A DNA stretch of 64,000 bases. It comes from a bacterium (lineage in GTDB: Bacteria > Zhuqueibacterota > Zhuqueibacteria > Oleimicrobiales > Geothermoviventaceae). The translations under genes were made by a program, and so were the position numbers. Of the stretch, positions 1-8,462 are shown piece by piece. Numbering within the stretch: the stretch's first letter is position 1; each line of letters opens with the position of its first letter. Location: contig JAPWUV010000002.1 of assembly GCA_028275345.1 (NCBI GenBank), positions 372,001-436,000 on the forward strand. Direction: 5' to 3'. Under the pieces are notes generated by a model. It was not told the origin of the DNA and made no database searches. It saw only the letters and a program-made list of their open reading frames with translations.

Positions 1-261
1 GCCGTGGAAGCGGGTGTAAAGGGCTGGCTGGAGCGACGCCGACCCGATCGCGCGCTCACGTTGGCGGAACGATTTGCCCTCCATTGCCCGCAGGAGCCTT
101 TGGCCTTTGAGCTGCTAGGAGCCTGCTACCAAGTGCTCGGAGTGCCTGCGGCGGTCCGAATGTGCGAGGAGCGGCTTCGGGAGCTCGTAGCGGGTTCGGA
201 ACCTGCCTCTCCCGCGGCAAGCTTGGTTTCGTCGACCGGGGCTACCCCGGAGCCGAGATGA
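1..261 (+). CDS. C-terminal fragment of a TPR-like protein (5' truncated)
   Basis: The reading frame is open from the left edge of the window to a TGA at 259-261, so only the last 86 or so residues are visible. The visible part is alpha-helical, with alanine, leucine and arginine-rich helices (LTLAERFALHCPQEPLAFEL and the following LGACYQVLG segment) spaced like two tetratricopeptide helices, and then a Ser/Pro/Ala-rich tail. A TPR scaffold is therefore plausible, but no catalytic motif can be seen. It converges on the minus-strand beta-helix gene that ends at 277. The true start lies outside the window and the function is unknown. Confidence 0.5.
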   Translation, partial: AVEAGVKGWLERRRPDRALTLAERFALHCPQEPLAFELLGACYQVLGVPAAVRMCEERLRELVAGSEPASPAASLVSSTGATPEPR

Positions 262-276
262 GCGGCAAGGCGGCGT

Positions 277-2787
277 TCAGCGGAGTAGCAGCAGGCGGCG
301 GGCAGACCTCCAGCCCCCTGCCTCGGCCACGCAGGTGTACACCCCCGAGGCGAGCCCGCTGCCGTCCAGCTGAAGCTCGTGGATGCCGGGTTGGAGCGTC
401 CCGGCGTCCAATTGCCGTACCCGTCGCCCGTGGGCGTCGTAAAGGGTGACGCGAACGTGCGCGGGTTGTGGAACGGCGAGCCGAATCACCGTACGGTTAT
501 TGAACGGATTGGGGTAGTTGCCAAGCAGGCAGAACTCGACCGGCAGTTCAGAGGGTCGAGTTACGCCCAGCACGCGTTGGAATTCCGCCAGCACCACCTT
601 GTTCCCGTCCATGACGAGGTAGGCGGGGTTGGCGGTGCCGGAAAGATCGCCAGCCCAGCCGACAAATCGCCATCCACTATCGGGGATGGCGGTTAACGCG
701 ACCGTGTCCCCGAGGGCGTAGGTCCCTCCCGGCGGGTCAAGTTGCACCCGTCCACCGCCATTCACCCAGAGGGCCAGCTGTACCTGCGGGAGCATTTCGA
801 AGCGGGCGATGAGGAGGGTGTCCTGCGCCAGGGTCAGCGAGTCGATCGCATTTGCCCCAGACAGCGCCCCCTCCCAGCGGACGAAGCGCCAGCCGGGATC
901 CGGCCTTGCCCACACGACGAGGCGGGTACCTCGGGGATAGATGCCTCCGGGTGGCTGGAGCTCGATTCGTCCTCGACCCACGATCTGAACCCTGAGGCCG
1001 ACCTCGTCGAGGGAGGGATCCGGCAGGAACACGGCGACCACACGCTTGTTGTCGTTTACGACGAGACTATCGGGATTCGCCGACCCTGCCAGGTCGCCTT
1101 CCCAGTGATCGAATCTCCAGTTCGGCATCCTCAGAGCGAGGAGTCGAACGACCGAACCGATGGGATAACTGCCGCCCGGTGGCGACAGTTCGACGGAACC
1201 CTGACCCTCCACGAGGACCTCAACGCGCTTGTGGTGGAAGACAGGAACCGCGCTCCAGAAATCCACTCCGTTGCCGAAAACTTCGTTATTCTCGAGGACT
1301 ATCCCGGTCCCGGCGAGGATTCGTATTCCGTAGGCATTGCCGTGGACGCGGTTTTCCACGAGCCGGATATCGACAGGATCGCCCACCCCTCGGCCTTCGG
1401 TGCCCGGGTCATGGGCGAGGAGAATTCCCGCGAAGCCGTAGCCGGGATTGTCGTGAATCCAATTCCCCTTGACAAGGGTTCGGGGGGCATTGAGCAGGTA
1501 GAGCCCCTTTCCGCTGGTCACGCGGCTCCCCGTGACCTCATTGCACTCGATTCGAGTGTCGGGAGAACCAAGGTAGACCTTGACGCCTTCCCTGCAGTTC
1601 ACCATGAGGTTGTGGTGGATGTAATTGTAGGGGCCGGACGCGTCATGGGTCGAGCCCGTATTTCCTACTCCCACTCCGGCTGCCGTGGTCACGTCGTAGA
1701 CCTCGTTTTCCGTGATCTCGTTGAGGTACTCGTCTTCGCCATGAAGGTCGATGGCGTCCAAAAGAACGGCGTCGAAGCGGTTCTTTCTGACCAGATTGTT
1801 GTGCGTGGCATATTGGAGAACCACCCCGTGACGCAAATATGGGCCCACGAACCGGCAGCCTTCCACCAGATTGAATCTGGAATTATTGTCGGGCAATCCA
1901 TTGCCCAAAATGCAGACCCCGTAGCCAGCGCCTCCAGGTCCGACGTCTGTCGCCTTGTGAAAGAAGCAGTCACGTACCACGACATCGTAGCTGTTCTGGA
2001 GGCGGACCCCATGTGCCCGAAAGTTCTCGAATTTCACTCGCTCCACGAGGATGTTGGAGCATGGCATTCCCCCGGCGTCTTCAATGCAGATCAAGTACCT
2101 CGGACCAGCCGCTTGCGGGTTGTTCCTCTCCGTGTCCCGGGAGTACGAACCTTTGAAGTCCGACGTCAGGGTGAGGTCGGAGATCACGACCCGGCTGATG
2201 CCGCGAAGTCTGAGGAGTCTCTCGATCGTCGCATCGGAGAAGTTGGACTTCAGAATCGTGGAGTCTCTGTTCTCGCCGCGCAGATTGACGCCTGTCTTCA
2301 GGACCAGGTGGGTCCGGGAATCGCCAGGAGCCGTAGACCGAAGGTTGTAGATGCCAGATGGTAGGTACACTTCGTCACCGTCCCTGGCGAGTTCCAGCGC
2401 AGTCCGGATCGCCGGGAGATCATCGTGCTCACTGTCCGCCGGGTCGGCTCCAAAGTCGATCACGTTCAGACATCGACCTGTTACCCCGTTGGGCGTAGGG
2501 AGCAAGTGAGGCCTACCGTCCTGCTCATGCAGCCCCGGGTATTGGGCAGCGATGCGGGATGGCGCCGAGAAGAGCAGCGGGGGTAACAGGAACAAGAGGG
2601 CGGATGCGAATCGGACCCAGTCGCTTCGAACGCTACGCCCGTCGCCCTGAGCGCGGACGATGTTCGCACGCCGCTGCCCCGAGCGGGAGACGTTGCGACT
2701 TCCGGGTACGACGTGGGGGTGAGGTAGCGTTCTGCCGAGGCGCGGCACAAGCGCCTGGCTAAGCAGATTCCTGCTGCGCCCGAGCAT
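277..2787 (-). CDS. Secreted right-handed beta-helix protein with three InlB-like repeats and a T9SS sorting tail
   Basis: About 836 residues. A hydrophobic export segment (FASALLFLLPPLLF) is followed by a pectate-lyase-like parallel beta-helix of about 400 residues, rich in N-x-I/V rungs such as NNLVRKNRF and YNYIHHNLMV. Then come three tandem InlB B-repeat-like modules of about 70 residues (pattern GRIELQPPGGIYPRGT, with WRFVRWEG), and a C-terminal domain starting GNYPNPFNN and ending SGVYTCVAEAGGWRSARRLL, which is a type IX secretion sorting tail. I chose the ATG at 2787, one base after the stop of the upstream PL6 gene; an ATG at 2820 overlaps that gene. Either start leaves an unusual basic tail of about 60 residues before the signal segment. 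It is the last gene of the minus-strand polysaccharide locus. A surface polysaccharide lyase, epimerase or binding role is inferred. Confidence 0.8.
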   Translation of the reverse strand: MLGRSRNLLSQALVPRLGRTLPHPHVVPGSRNVSRSGQRRANIVRAQGDGRSVRSDWVRFASALLFLLPPLLFSAPSRIAAQYPGLHEQDGRPHLLPTPNGVTGRCLNVIDFGADPADSEHDDLPAIRTALELARDGDEVYLPSGIYNLRSTAPGDSRTHLVLKTGVNLRGENRDSTILKSNFSDATIERLLRLRGISRVVISDLTLTSDFKGSYSRDTERNNPQAAGPRYLICIEDAGGMPCSNILVERVKFENFRAHGVRLQNSYDVVVRDCFFHKATDVGPGGAGYGVCILGNGLPDNNSRFNLVEGCRFVGPYLRHGVVLQYATHNNLVRKNRFDAVLLDAIDLHGEDEYLNEITENEVYDVTTAAGVGVGNTGSTHDASGPYNYIHHNLMVNCREGVKVYLGSPDTRIECNEVTGSRVTSGKGLYLLNAPRTLVKGNWIHDNPGYGFAGILLAHDPGTEGRGVGDPVDIRLVENRVHGNAYGIRILAGTGIVLENNEVFGNGVDFWSAVPVFHHKRVEVLVEGQGSVELSPPGGSYPIGSVVRLLALRMPNWRFDHWEGDLAGSANPDSLVVNDNKRVVAVFLPDPSLDEVGLRVQIVGRGRIELQPPGGIYPRGTRLVVWARPDPGWRFVRWEGALSGANAIDSLTLAQDTLLIARFEMLPQVQLALWVNGGGRVQLDPPGGTYALGDTVALTAIPDSGWRFVGWAGDLSGTANPAYLVMDGNKVVLAEFQRVLGVTRPSELPVEFCLLGNYPNPFNNRTVIRLAVPQPAHVRVTLYDAHGRRVRQLDAGTLQPGIHELQLDGSGLASGVYTCVAEAGGWRSARRLLLLR

Positions 2788-2788
2788 C

Positions 2789-5152
2789 CTACCGCACAAT
2801 GACCATGCTTCCCGTGGCATAGGACATCCCGCTTTTCACCCGGTATACGTAGGAACCCGATGGTAACTCCTCTGCTGCGACCTGCAAGACATGATCGCCG
2901 CTCGGTAGCCAGGACCACGATTTTTTAAACACCGCTCTGCCCCGGAGATCGAGGATGGCCAGCTCGACAGCACCCCCTAGAGGCAGGGAGACGGGGATGA
3001 ATGCGCTGCCATTGCAAGGATTTGGGTAACTCGGACCGGCAGCGAAAACCGATGGAGCGAGCGGACCCGCCATTACAGCCGACACCGGTTCGAATTGCGC
3101 CATCACGGTCTTGTCCGAATCCATCAGCAAGAGCGCCGGGTTTTCATTGCCTTGGAGGTCACCGCCCCAACCGAGGAAGCGCCATCCGGGATTGGCAATC
3201 GCAGTGAGCACTACCACCGTGCTCTCGGGATAGCTTCCCCCTGGCGGATCTAACTGCACGTACCCTCCGGAAGAGAAGACGAAGACGCGCAAGGCATAGA
3301 CTGTCGGCGAGTTCTTTTCGAACACCGCTCGTATCATTCCGTCGCGGTCGGCGAGAATCTGCGTCGCTGGGTCTGTGCCCGCGAGGTCCCCTTCCCAACG
3401 GGAGAAGTGCCAGCCGGCAGAGGGTATCGCACGAACTCGTACGAGCGTGCCTGGCTCGTACACCTGGCCCTCCGGATCTAGTTGCACGTAGCCTTGTCCC
3501 ACCGCTTGTACCCCCAAGAAGATGGGGTGGGGAGAGTGCATCCAGTCCGGGCCCACGTCGTCGGGAGTCAGGGGGCGCCGAATTACAGGCTCGGTCGATA
3601 CCTCGTCGGCACCAATGTCTTTGGGCTCGGAACGGGTCTGACCGTCCATGTCTTCGGACACGAGCGGATAATGGCCCACCGCAGTGTCGATGACCGGGCT
3701 ATTCTCACAAGGCCGCCAGAGTCCGTCCGGCATGAGTTGAAGCTGCGGGTCCGCGAAGAGAATCCCCTCGGCGCCTTCGATCCCGAGCTTTGCACCGAAA
3801 AAGATATTGCCCTCCCAGCGGGTCCGCACTGGCTCATGATCCACCCGTATGACAGTGTAGGCGGTGTGAACGACGTTGTTGGCGAAGACACAGTCCTCGG
3901 GACTTAGCGTTTGTCTTGGATCGTCTGCAAATCCGAGAAGGATACTGGTGCGGCAATCCACGAAGGTATTAAAGGCGATCAACGCCCTCTTCACCTGGAA
4001 GTACTCCTCCGGTCTCGAATTCGGGATTCCGTTCATCAGGTTGAGCGCGGCCCGGTAATCCGTACCCCAAAGCCCGCAGAAATAGTTGTTGATGACCAGA
4101 TGGTCTTCGCCGGTGATTCGTACGCCACCTGCACGAGGATTTCGGTTGCCGATGAAGAAGTTGCCTTCCACGAGGTTCCGGTTTCCGTGTCGTAGGGTGA
4201 GGGCGCCTTCGCACTCATAGAACGTATTGTATCTGTACGTATTGCCGCAGCTCTTGCTGGAAATAATCTCCGATTCCCCATTGCAGTGTTCGAAGTAGTT
4301 GTACTCAACGAGCGTGAATGAGTCGTACGTGGCCCAATCGCTGGTTCCCACTCGGATTGTTTCCCCTCCATTCGTACCCAGTTCAGGACGGCGAGCGAAG
4401 TAGTTGTGGTCAATGCGGTGATAATTGGGCTGTGATGATAGCCAAACTACCAGCGTGGTGCCGATATTCTCCTTGCCCTCAAAATAGCAATGGTCGACGC
4501 GGTTATAGGCACCATATAGGGACACCCATTTGTAGTCGAGTGTTTTCCTCACCGGATTGTAATCGACGAAGGAGCAATTGGTGAGCCGACAGTGCCGGGC
4601 TTGGCGACTCCCGTACCGAAACTCGACCACGGCCCCGGACTGAGCATAGCCGCCGACGAATCGCAGACCATCCACGACGAGGTATTCCCCAGCAATCCGA
4701 AGTGTGGAGGCCCCGGTCAAGAACACTTGCCCGGAGCTCTCGGCTCGAAGCGCGATGGAATCTCCCTCTGAGCCGGTTGCGGAGAAAACCAGGGCAACAC
4801 CCTTCCAAATGCCGTTTGCGAGGGTAACGGTGTCGCCAGGCACCACCCGTCTCACGGCATCATTGAACTCCCCCACCGTTCTCACGAGGTAGTTCTTCGG
4901 CATCCCGGGCGTGGTCAGTAGTGCGCTCGATAACAGCAGGGGGACGACTGACTCTGGCTTCTTCAAGAGCTTGAGATGAGGCGAGAACTTGGCAGATATC
5001 CGTCCTCGGTAAGGTCCATCCAGTGGCATGCTACGCTTGCCAGCTCCGGCTTTGGGGCGTTCCGTTTCCAGCAAGAGGTGAATCAAACGCTCGAGTTTGG
5101 GAGGCCAGTTCGCGCTCCCACCTCCATTGCTTGTCCGCCGGCGGGTTTCCAT
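2789..5152 (-). CDS. Polysaccharide lyase family 6 (alginate lyase / chondroitinase B-like), T9SS-exported
   Basis: About 787 residues from the ATG at 5152, which has a GAGG eight bases upstream. The parallel beta-helix carries the PL6 signature. ESEIISSKS supplies Glu293, Glu295 and Lys300; TLRHGN supplies Arg321; TNGGETIRVG supplies Asn261. The Lys-to-Arg spacing (21) and the E-x-E-x4-K spacing match chondroitinase B, where Lys250 and Arg271 are catalytic and Asn213, Glu243 and Glu245 bind calcium. The enzyme should cleave uronate-containing polysaccharides by beta-elimination. Two InlB-like repeats and a T9SS tail (beginning SYPNPCNG) follow. A TTG at 5215 would start inside a hairpin and is unlikely. 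The signal-like segment (VVPLLLSSALL) lies about 70 residues in, so a later start near 5029 is possible. Alginate versus another uronate polymer cannot be decided from sequence. Confidence 0.88.
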   Translation of the reverse strand: METRRRTSNGGGSANWPPKLERLIHLLLETERPKAGAGKRSMPLDGPYRGRISAKFSPHLKLLKKPESVVPLLLSSALLTTPGMPKNYLVRTVGEFNDAVRRVVPGDTVTLANGIWKGVALVFSATGSEGDSIALRAESSGQVFLTGASTLRIAGEYLVVDGLRFVGGYAQSGAVVEFRYGSRQARHCRLTNCSFVDYNPVRKTLDYKWVSLYGAYNRVDHCYFEGKENIGTTLVVWLSSQPNYHRIDHNYFARRPELGTNGGETIRVGTSDWATYDSFTLVEYNYFEHCNGESEIISSKSCGNTYRYNTFYECEGALTLRHGNRNLVEGNFFIGNRNPRAGGVRITGEDHLVINNYFCGLWGTDYRAALNLMNGIPNSRPEEYFQVKRALIAFNTFVDCRTSILLGFADDPRQTLSPEDCVFANNVVHTAYTVIRVDHEPVRTRWEGNIFFGAKLGIEGAEGILFADPQLQLMPDGLWRPCENSPVIDTAVGHYPLVSEDMDGQTRSEPKDIGADEVSTEPVIRRPLTPDDVGPDWMHSPHPIFLGVQAVGQGYVQLDPEGQVYEPGTLVRVRAIPSAGWHFSRWEGDLAGTDPATQILADRDGMIRAVFEKNSPTVYALRVFVFSSGGYVQLDPPGGSYPESTVVVLTAIANPGWRFLGWGGDLQGNENPALLLMDSDKTVMAQFEPVSAVMAGPLAPSVFAAGPSYPNPCNGSAFIPVSLPLGGAVELAILDLRGRAVFKKSWSWLPSGDHVLQVAAEELPSGSYVYRVKSGMSYATGSMVIVR

Positions 5153-5214
5153 GACTACTGCCTCGGTGAGGAGTGTTTTCCGTTCCGCCTTGATCTCTCG
5201 GGTCTCTCGAGACA

Positions 5215-5247
5215 AGGGGCCACCCCTCCCGCGCAGGGGTGGCCCCT
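5215..5247 (-). terminator. Strong hairpin between the 1020-residue beta-helix gene and the PL6 gene
   Basis: Two perfect complementary 13-base arms (5215-5227 and 5235-5247) enclose a 7-base loop. The hairpin lies about 45 bases past the stop codon at 5291 of the upstream minus-strand gene. The downstream side reads TTGTC on the transcript, so the U-tract is weak. It may be an attenuating terminator or an mRNA-stability hairpin that lowers expression of the two distal genes. Confidence 0.6.
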
Positions 5248-5290
5248 GACTTTGCGATGCCGAGATATATGGGTCGAGAATTCCAGCGGT

Positions 5291-8200
5291 TTATTTCACG
5301 ATCACCAGCTTCCGCGCGGCCTGGAAGCCCTCTGACCTCAGGACGTAGATGTAGACGCCAGAGGCGAGCTCACTTGCGTTGAGGGTCACGCAGTGATAAC
5401 CGGCGTCCAGCTCGCGGTCTAGCAGGGTTGCCACCTCATGCCCTGAGATGTCATACAACCTCAGGCTGGTGTGGCCGGCTTTGGGAAGTGCAAACCGGAT
5501 CGTTGTCGTCGGGTTGAAAGGATTGGGATAGTTTTGCCACAGGGCGTAGTCCGAGGGCAGAGTCTTCCGCGTTGTCTCTACTGCCGTCGGCGGCGGATTT
5601 GTAGCCCAGCGAAGATCACCCAAAGCGGTGCCATCGTGCGCGAGGCCGTAGAGGGGCGAGCCCGAAAGCAAGGTGAAGTCGTCGTGCTCCGGGTCAGCGA
5701 ACATTGGGTCGAAGCCCCAGATGGTGGTCGTGTCCACATAGCCACCTTTTGGCGCTTCAATGGGAACTGGCTTCACGCGGAAGGTATCGATGTGGGAAAC
5801 CACCGTCCCTGCGCCCTGGGCCTCGATGAGGTCGTCGTCTCTGCCATGGCCCGAAGTGCGGCTCTTGGCAATGATCAGATCGCGAACTATGGCCCCGCTG
5901 CTATTCTTGAGGTAGATCACCCTGGTGGCTGTGTTGTAGAAAGTCAGATGCTCCAGAATCACCGGCGGGTCAGGTGTAGCGGGATTGAGGTCCGAATAGT
6001 AGCGGATCGCTTCCGCATCGATGTTGACGAAGGTGCAGTTCCGGACGATCAGCGTGTCCAGCGCGCGGTCGGTGGCCCACTTTTCGGTGTCAGAAATGCG
6101 AATCGCCTCGTAGCCGATGTTCCGGAATGTGCAGTTCTCGAAACGTACGGTTCCGGCCCGCACCCCCACGTCGATCCTGAAGGCGTGGCCGTCCGCATTG
6201 GGGTCTTTCAGCTCGTACAGGTTCCGGAATTCGCAGTCCCGGACCGTGATGTTGACCCCGGGCTTGACCGAGTCCCCGCCCTCGTAGTGGCGCAAGCGGA
6301 TTCCGTATTTCATCCCGTGGCTGAGTGGATGCCCACCGTCCACGATGACGCCGATCAGCGTGAAATCATCGAACACGCGGAAAATATCGAGATTCAGCCC
6401 CTCGGGGTCACTGTTCGTAACGATGGGCTTGGGTTCGAGCCCGGGCTTGGCCATGATGACCAATGGCGCCCGCACGTCCACGTTCTCCGTGCTCCGGGAA
6501 GTGTAGACCCCGCCCGGCACGGTAAGTACGAGCGTGTCCACTGTGCTATTGTTGTTTGCGAACTCCACTGCGTCGCGCAGGTCCCAGGTAGTGTCCACCT
6601 CCAAACGGCGCGTCCCAAGCAGGATCTCTGTGAAAATTGCGGTGACGCTCTTGTTCGAATCCATAACCAGCGTGTCCGGGTTTTGGGTGCCGGTCAGATC
6701 GCCGGTCCAGCCGGAGAATTGCCAGCCGAGGGCGGCATGCGCCTCGAGAACCACCACCTGGCTGCTGTCGTAAGCGCCGAGCAAGGGGGGAGGTGTCACG
6801 GTGACGGTCCCCATCCCGACCGTCTGGACGCTCAGGGTGAATTGCCTGACCACGCTGGAGAAAACGGCGATGACCGTCATATTGGAATCGAGCGCGAAGC
6901 TGATCGGGTTGGCTACGCCATGGATGTCACCCTGCCACTCCACAAATCGCCAGGTCGCCGTGTCAGGGACGGCCGTTAGGCTGACCACCGTCCCCTGGTC
7001 ATACGTGCCGGTCTCGGAAGGCGGCGGCTGAACCTCCACGTGCCCGCGGCCGAGGGATTGGATCGTCAGGCGGACTTGAGGCGCCGCGCTCCGGAACACG
7101 GCGATCACCGTCTCGTCCTGATTCATGGTGATCGTGACGGGGTTGGCGTTGGGAGGAAAGCCCGGCTGGACGTTCCCGATCCAGCGATCCAGCACCCAGC
7201 CCGAGTCGGGTACGGCCGTCAAGGTCACGACCGTCCCTGGATCGTAGGTATAGCCGGGCGGGTCAACGTTGACCGCTCCGCGCCCGCGGACCTCCACATG
7301 CAGCCGTACCTTAGTTGGGGCAGCCGCCCAGCGGAGATCCCCCATGGCTAGGCCATCATCGGCCGCCCCTCGTACCGGCGACTCGGGTGCGAGCGTGTAG
7401 TCCTTGTGGGCCGGATCCAGGTACATGGGGTCGACGCCGAGCATGCCGGGTCCTTTGGTGGCGTTATCGACGAGGGCGATGGGGAAGACGTTGAAGGTGT
7501 CGCAGTAGCTGATGGTGGAGTTGCCGTACAGCTTCATGGACTGGCCGGCGGTGCCGAGCTGGTTGGTGAAAATGGAGTTTTTGATCTGGACATTGGTGAC
7601 GTTGACGGGGTAGAGGATCCGCTTGTTTTCGCGGTAGCCGATGGAGTCGAAGGTGCAGTGGTTGATGCGGACCACGGGGTTGCTGAACTCGATGTAGAGG
7701 GCTTCGCGGCCGATCTTGGTGAAGGTGCAATTTTCAATGTCGACGTACTGGACGATGGGACCACCGGCGGTGGTGGATTCGCGCAGGACGATGGCCTCGT
7801 ACGTGGCCTCGTCGAGGATGCAGTTGTGGACGATGAGGGTGTCGAGGAAGACTTTGGAGTAGCCTTTGATGAGGGCTTCTTTGGTGTAGTGGAGGATGCA
7901 GTCGTAGAGTTTGAGGTTGCAGTGGAAGGTGGAGTCCAGCTGGGTGAGGCCGTAGGGGGTGCGGATGATGTTCTTGGCGAAGGGACTTCCGCCGTCGGTG
8001 AGGCGGCCATCGAGGTCAAGGCCGATGAGGGTCAGGTTTCCGCCTTTGGCAAGTTCGAAGAGGCGGGCGCTGGAGGCGTCGCTCTTGGTGATCCGCAGGA
8101 TCGGCTTTCGGGCGAGGGAGGGACGGGCGCGGATCACGAGCTTCTTGTCGATCGTCAGGTGATCGGTCGAGGATTCGGTGTACAGCCCGCCGTCAGTGAT

Positions 8201-8353
8201 GAGCTCGAGCGTGTCGCCATCCGCGGCGGCCTCAATCGCCGTCCGCAAGGTGCCATCCCCTGCCTCCACCAGGTGGACGGTCTGGGCGGCTGCGAGAAAC
8301 GGCCCGAACAGCCAAGCTACCACAAACGCGGCGAACCATGTCCTCGGCTTCAT
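5291..8353 (-). CDS. Large secreted protein with two beta-helix domains, three InlB-like repeats and a T9SS tail
   Basis: 1020 residues from the ATG at 8353, chosen because GGAGG lies six bases upstream and a clean signal peptide follows (MKPRTWFAAFVVAWLFGPFL, cleaved near AAAQ). Order: beta-helix of about 330 residues resembling the DUF4957/DUF5123 chondroitinase-B-like fold; three InlB-like repeats of about 75 residues; a second beta-helix of about 320 residues; T9SS tail starting NYPNPFNPTTTIRF. The second beta-helix is closely related to the whole of the neighbouring 545-residue protein (shared IWGFDP, LRWAT, IVRNCTFVNI), so the gene looks like a product of duplication and fusion. No obvious PL6 catalytic pair is visible, so the activity (lyase, epimerase or binding) is open. 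It is exported across the outer membrane and anchored by T9SS. Confidence 0.82.
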   Translation of the reverse strand: MKPRTWFAAFVVAWLFGPFLAAAQTVHLVEAGDGTLRTAIEAAADGDTLELITDGGLYTESSTDHLTIDKKLVIRARPSLARKPILRITKSDASSARLFELAKGGNLTLIGLDLDGRLTDGGSPFAKNIIRTPYGLTQLDSTFHCNLKLYDCILHYTKEALIKGYSKVFLDTLIVHNCILDEATYEAIVLRESTTAGGPIVQYVDIENCTFTKIGREALYIEFSNPVVRINHCTFDSIGYRENKRILYPVNVTNVQIKNSIFTNQLGTAGQSMKLYGNSTISYCDTFNVFPIALVDNATKGPGMLGVDPMYLDPAHKDYTLAPESPVRGAADDGLAMGDLRWAAAPTKVRLHVEVRGRGAVNVDPPGYTYDPGTVVTLTAVPDSGWVLDRWIGNVQPGFPPNANPVTITMNQDETVIAVFRSAAPQVRLTIQSLGRGHVEVQPPPSETGTYDQGTVVSLTAVPDTATWRFVEWQGDIHGVANPISFALDSNMTVIAVFSSVVRQFTLSVQTVGMGTVTVTPPPLLGAYDSSQVVVLEAHAALGWQFSGWTGDLTGTQNPDTLVMDSNKSVTAIFTEILLGTRRLEVDTTWDLRDAVEFANNNSTVDTLVLTVPGGVYTSRSTENVDVRAPLVIMAKPGLEPKPIVTNSDPEGLNLDIFRVFDDFTLIGVIVDGGHPLSHGMKYGIRLRHYEGGDSVKPGVNITVRDCEFRNLYELKDPNADGHAFRIDVGVRAGTVRFENCTFRNIGYEAIRISDTEKWATDRALDTLIVRNCTFVNIDAEAIRYYSDLNPATPDPPVILEHLTFYNTATRVIYLKNSSGAIVRDLIIAKSRTSGHGRDDDLIEAQGAGTVVSHIDTFRVKPVPIEAPKGGYVDTTTIWGFDPMFADPEHDDFTLLSGSPLYGLAHDGTALGDLRWATNPPPTAVETTRKTLPSDYALWQNYPNPFNPTTTIRFALPKAGHTSLRLYDISGHEVATLLDRELDAGYHCVTLNASELASGVYIYVLRSEGFQAARKLVIVK

Positions 8354-8429
8354 TTTGCCCTCCGATTCTTGGTCGTTCGACAATGTTCACATGGCCGAGA
8401 CGTTTCGGCACTCCTGTGCTCGCCTTTTC

Positions 8430-8454
8430 TCCGGACGGAAGCGTGTCGTCCGGA
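8430..8454. repeat. Inverted repeat in the intergenic spacer
   Basis: TCCGGACG (8430-8437) and CGTCCGGA (8447-8454) form an 8-bp stem with a 9-base loop between two minus-strand beta-helix genes. In the direction of transcription the flank is A-rich rather than U-rich, so it is not a standard intrinsic terminator. A processing or stabilising hairpin is possible. Confidence 0.4.
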
Positions 8455-8462
8455 CGAGGCTT

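Noticed and set aside
742-2364. 540-residue open frame on the plus strand
   Set aside because: It is antisense to the beta-helix gene, has no recognisable domain, and reflects codon bias of the opposite strand. The same applies to the plus-strand frames at 5471-6979 and 7406-8497.
5153-5215. TTG start at 5215 for the PL6 gene
   Set aside because: The codon sits in the stem of a strong hairpin; the ATG at 5152 has a GAGG at proper distance.
8430-8454. Inverted repeat as an intrinsic terminator of the minus-strand gene
   Set aside because: The downstream side is A-rich, not U-rich, in the direction of transcription, so I list it only as an inverted repeat.
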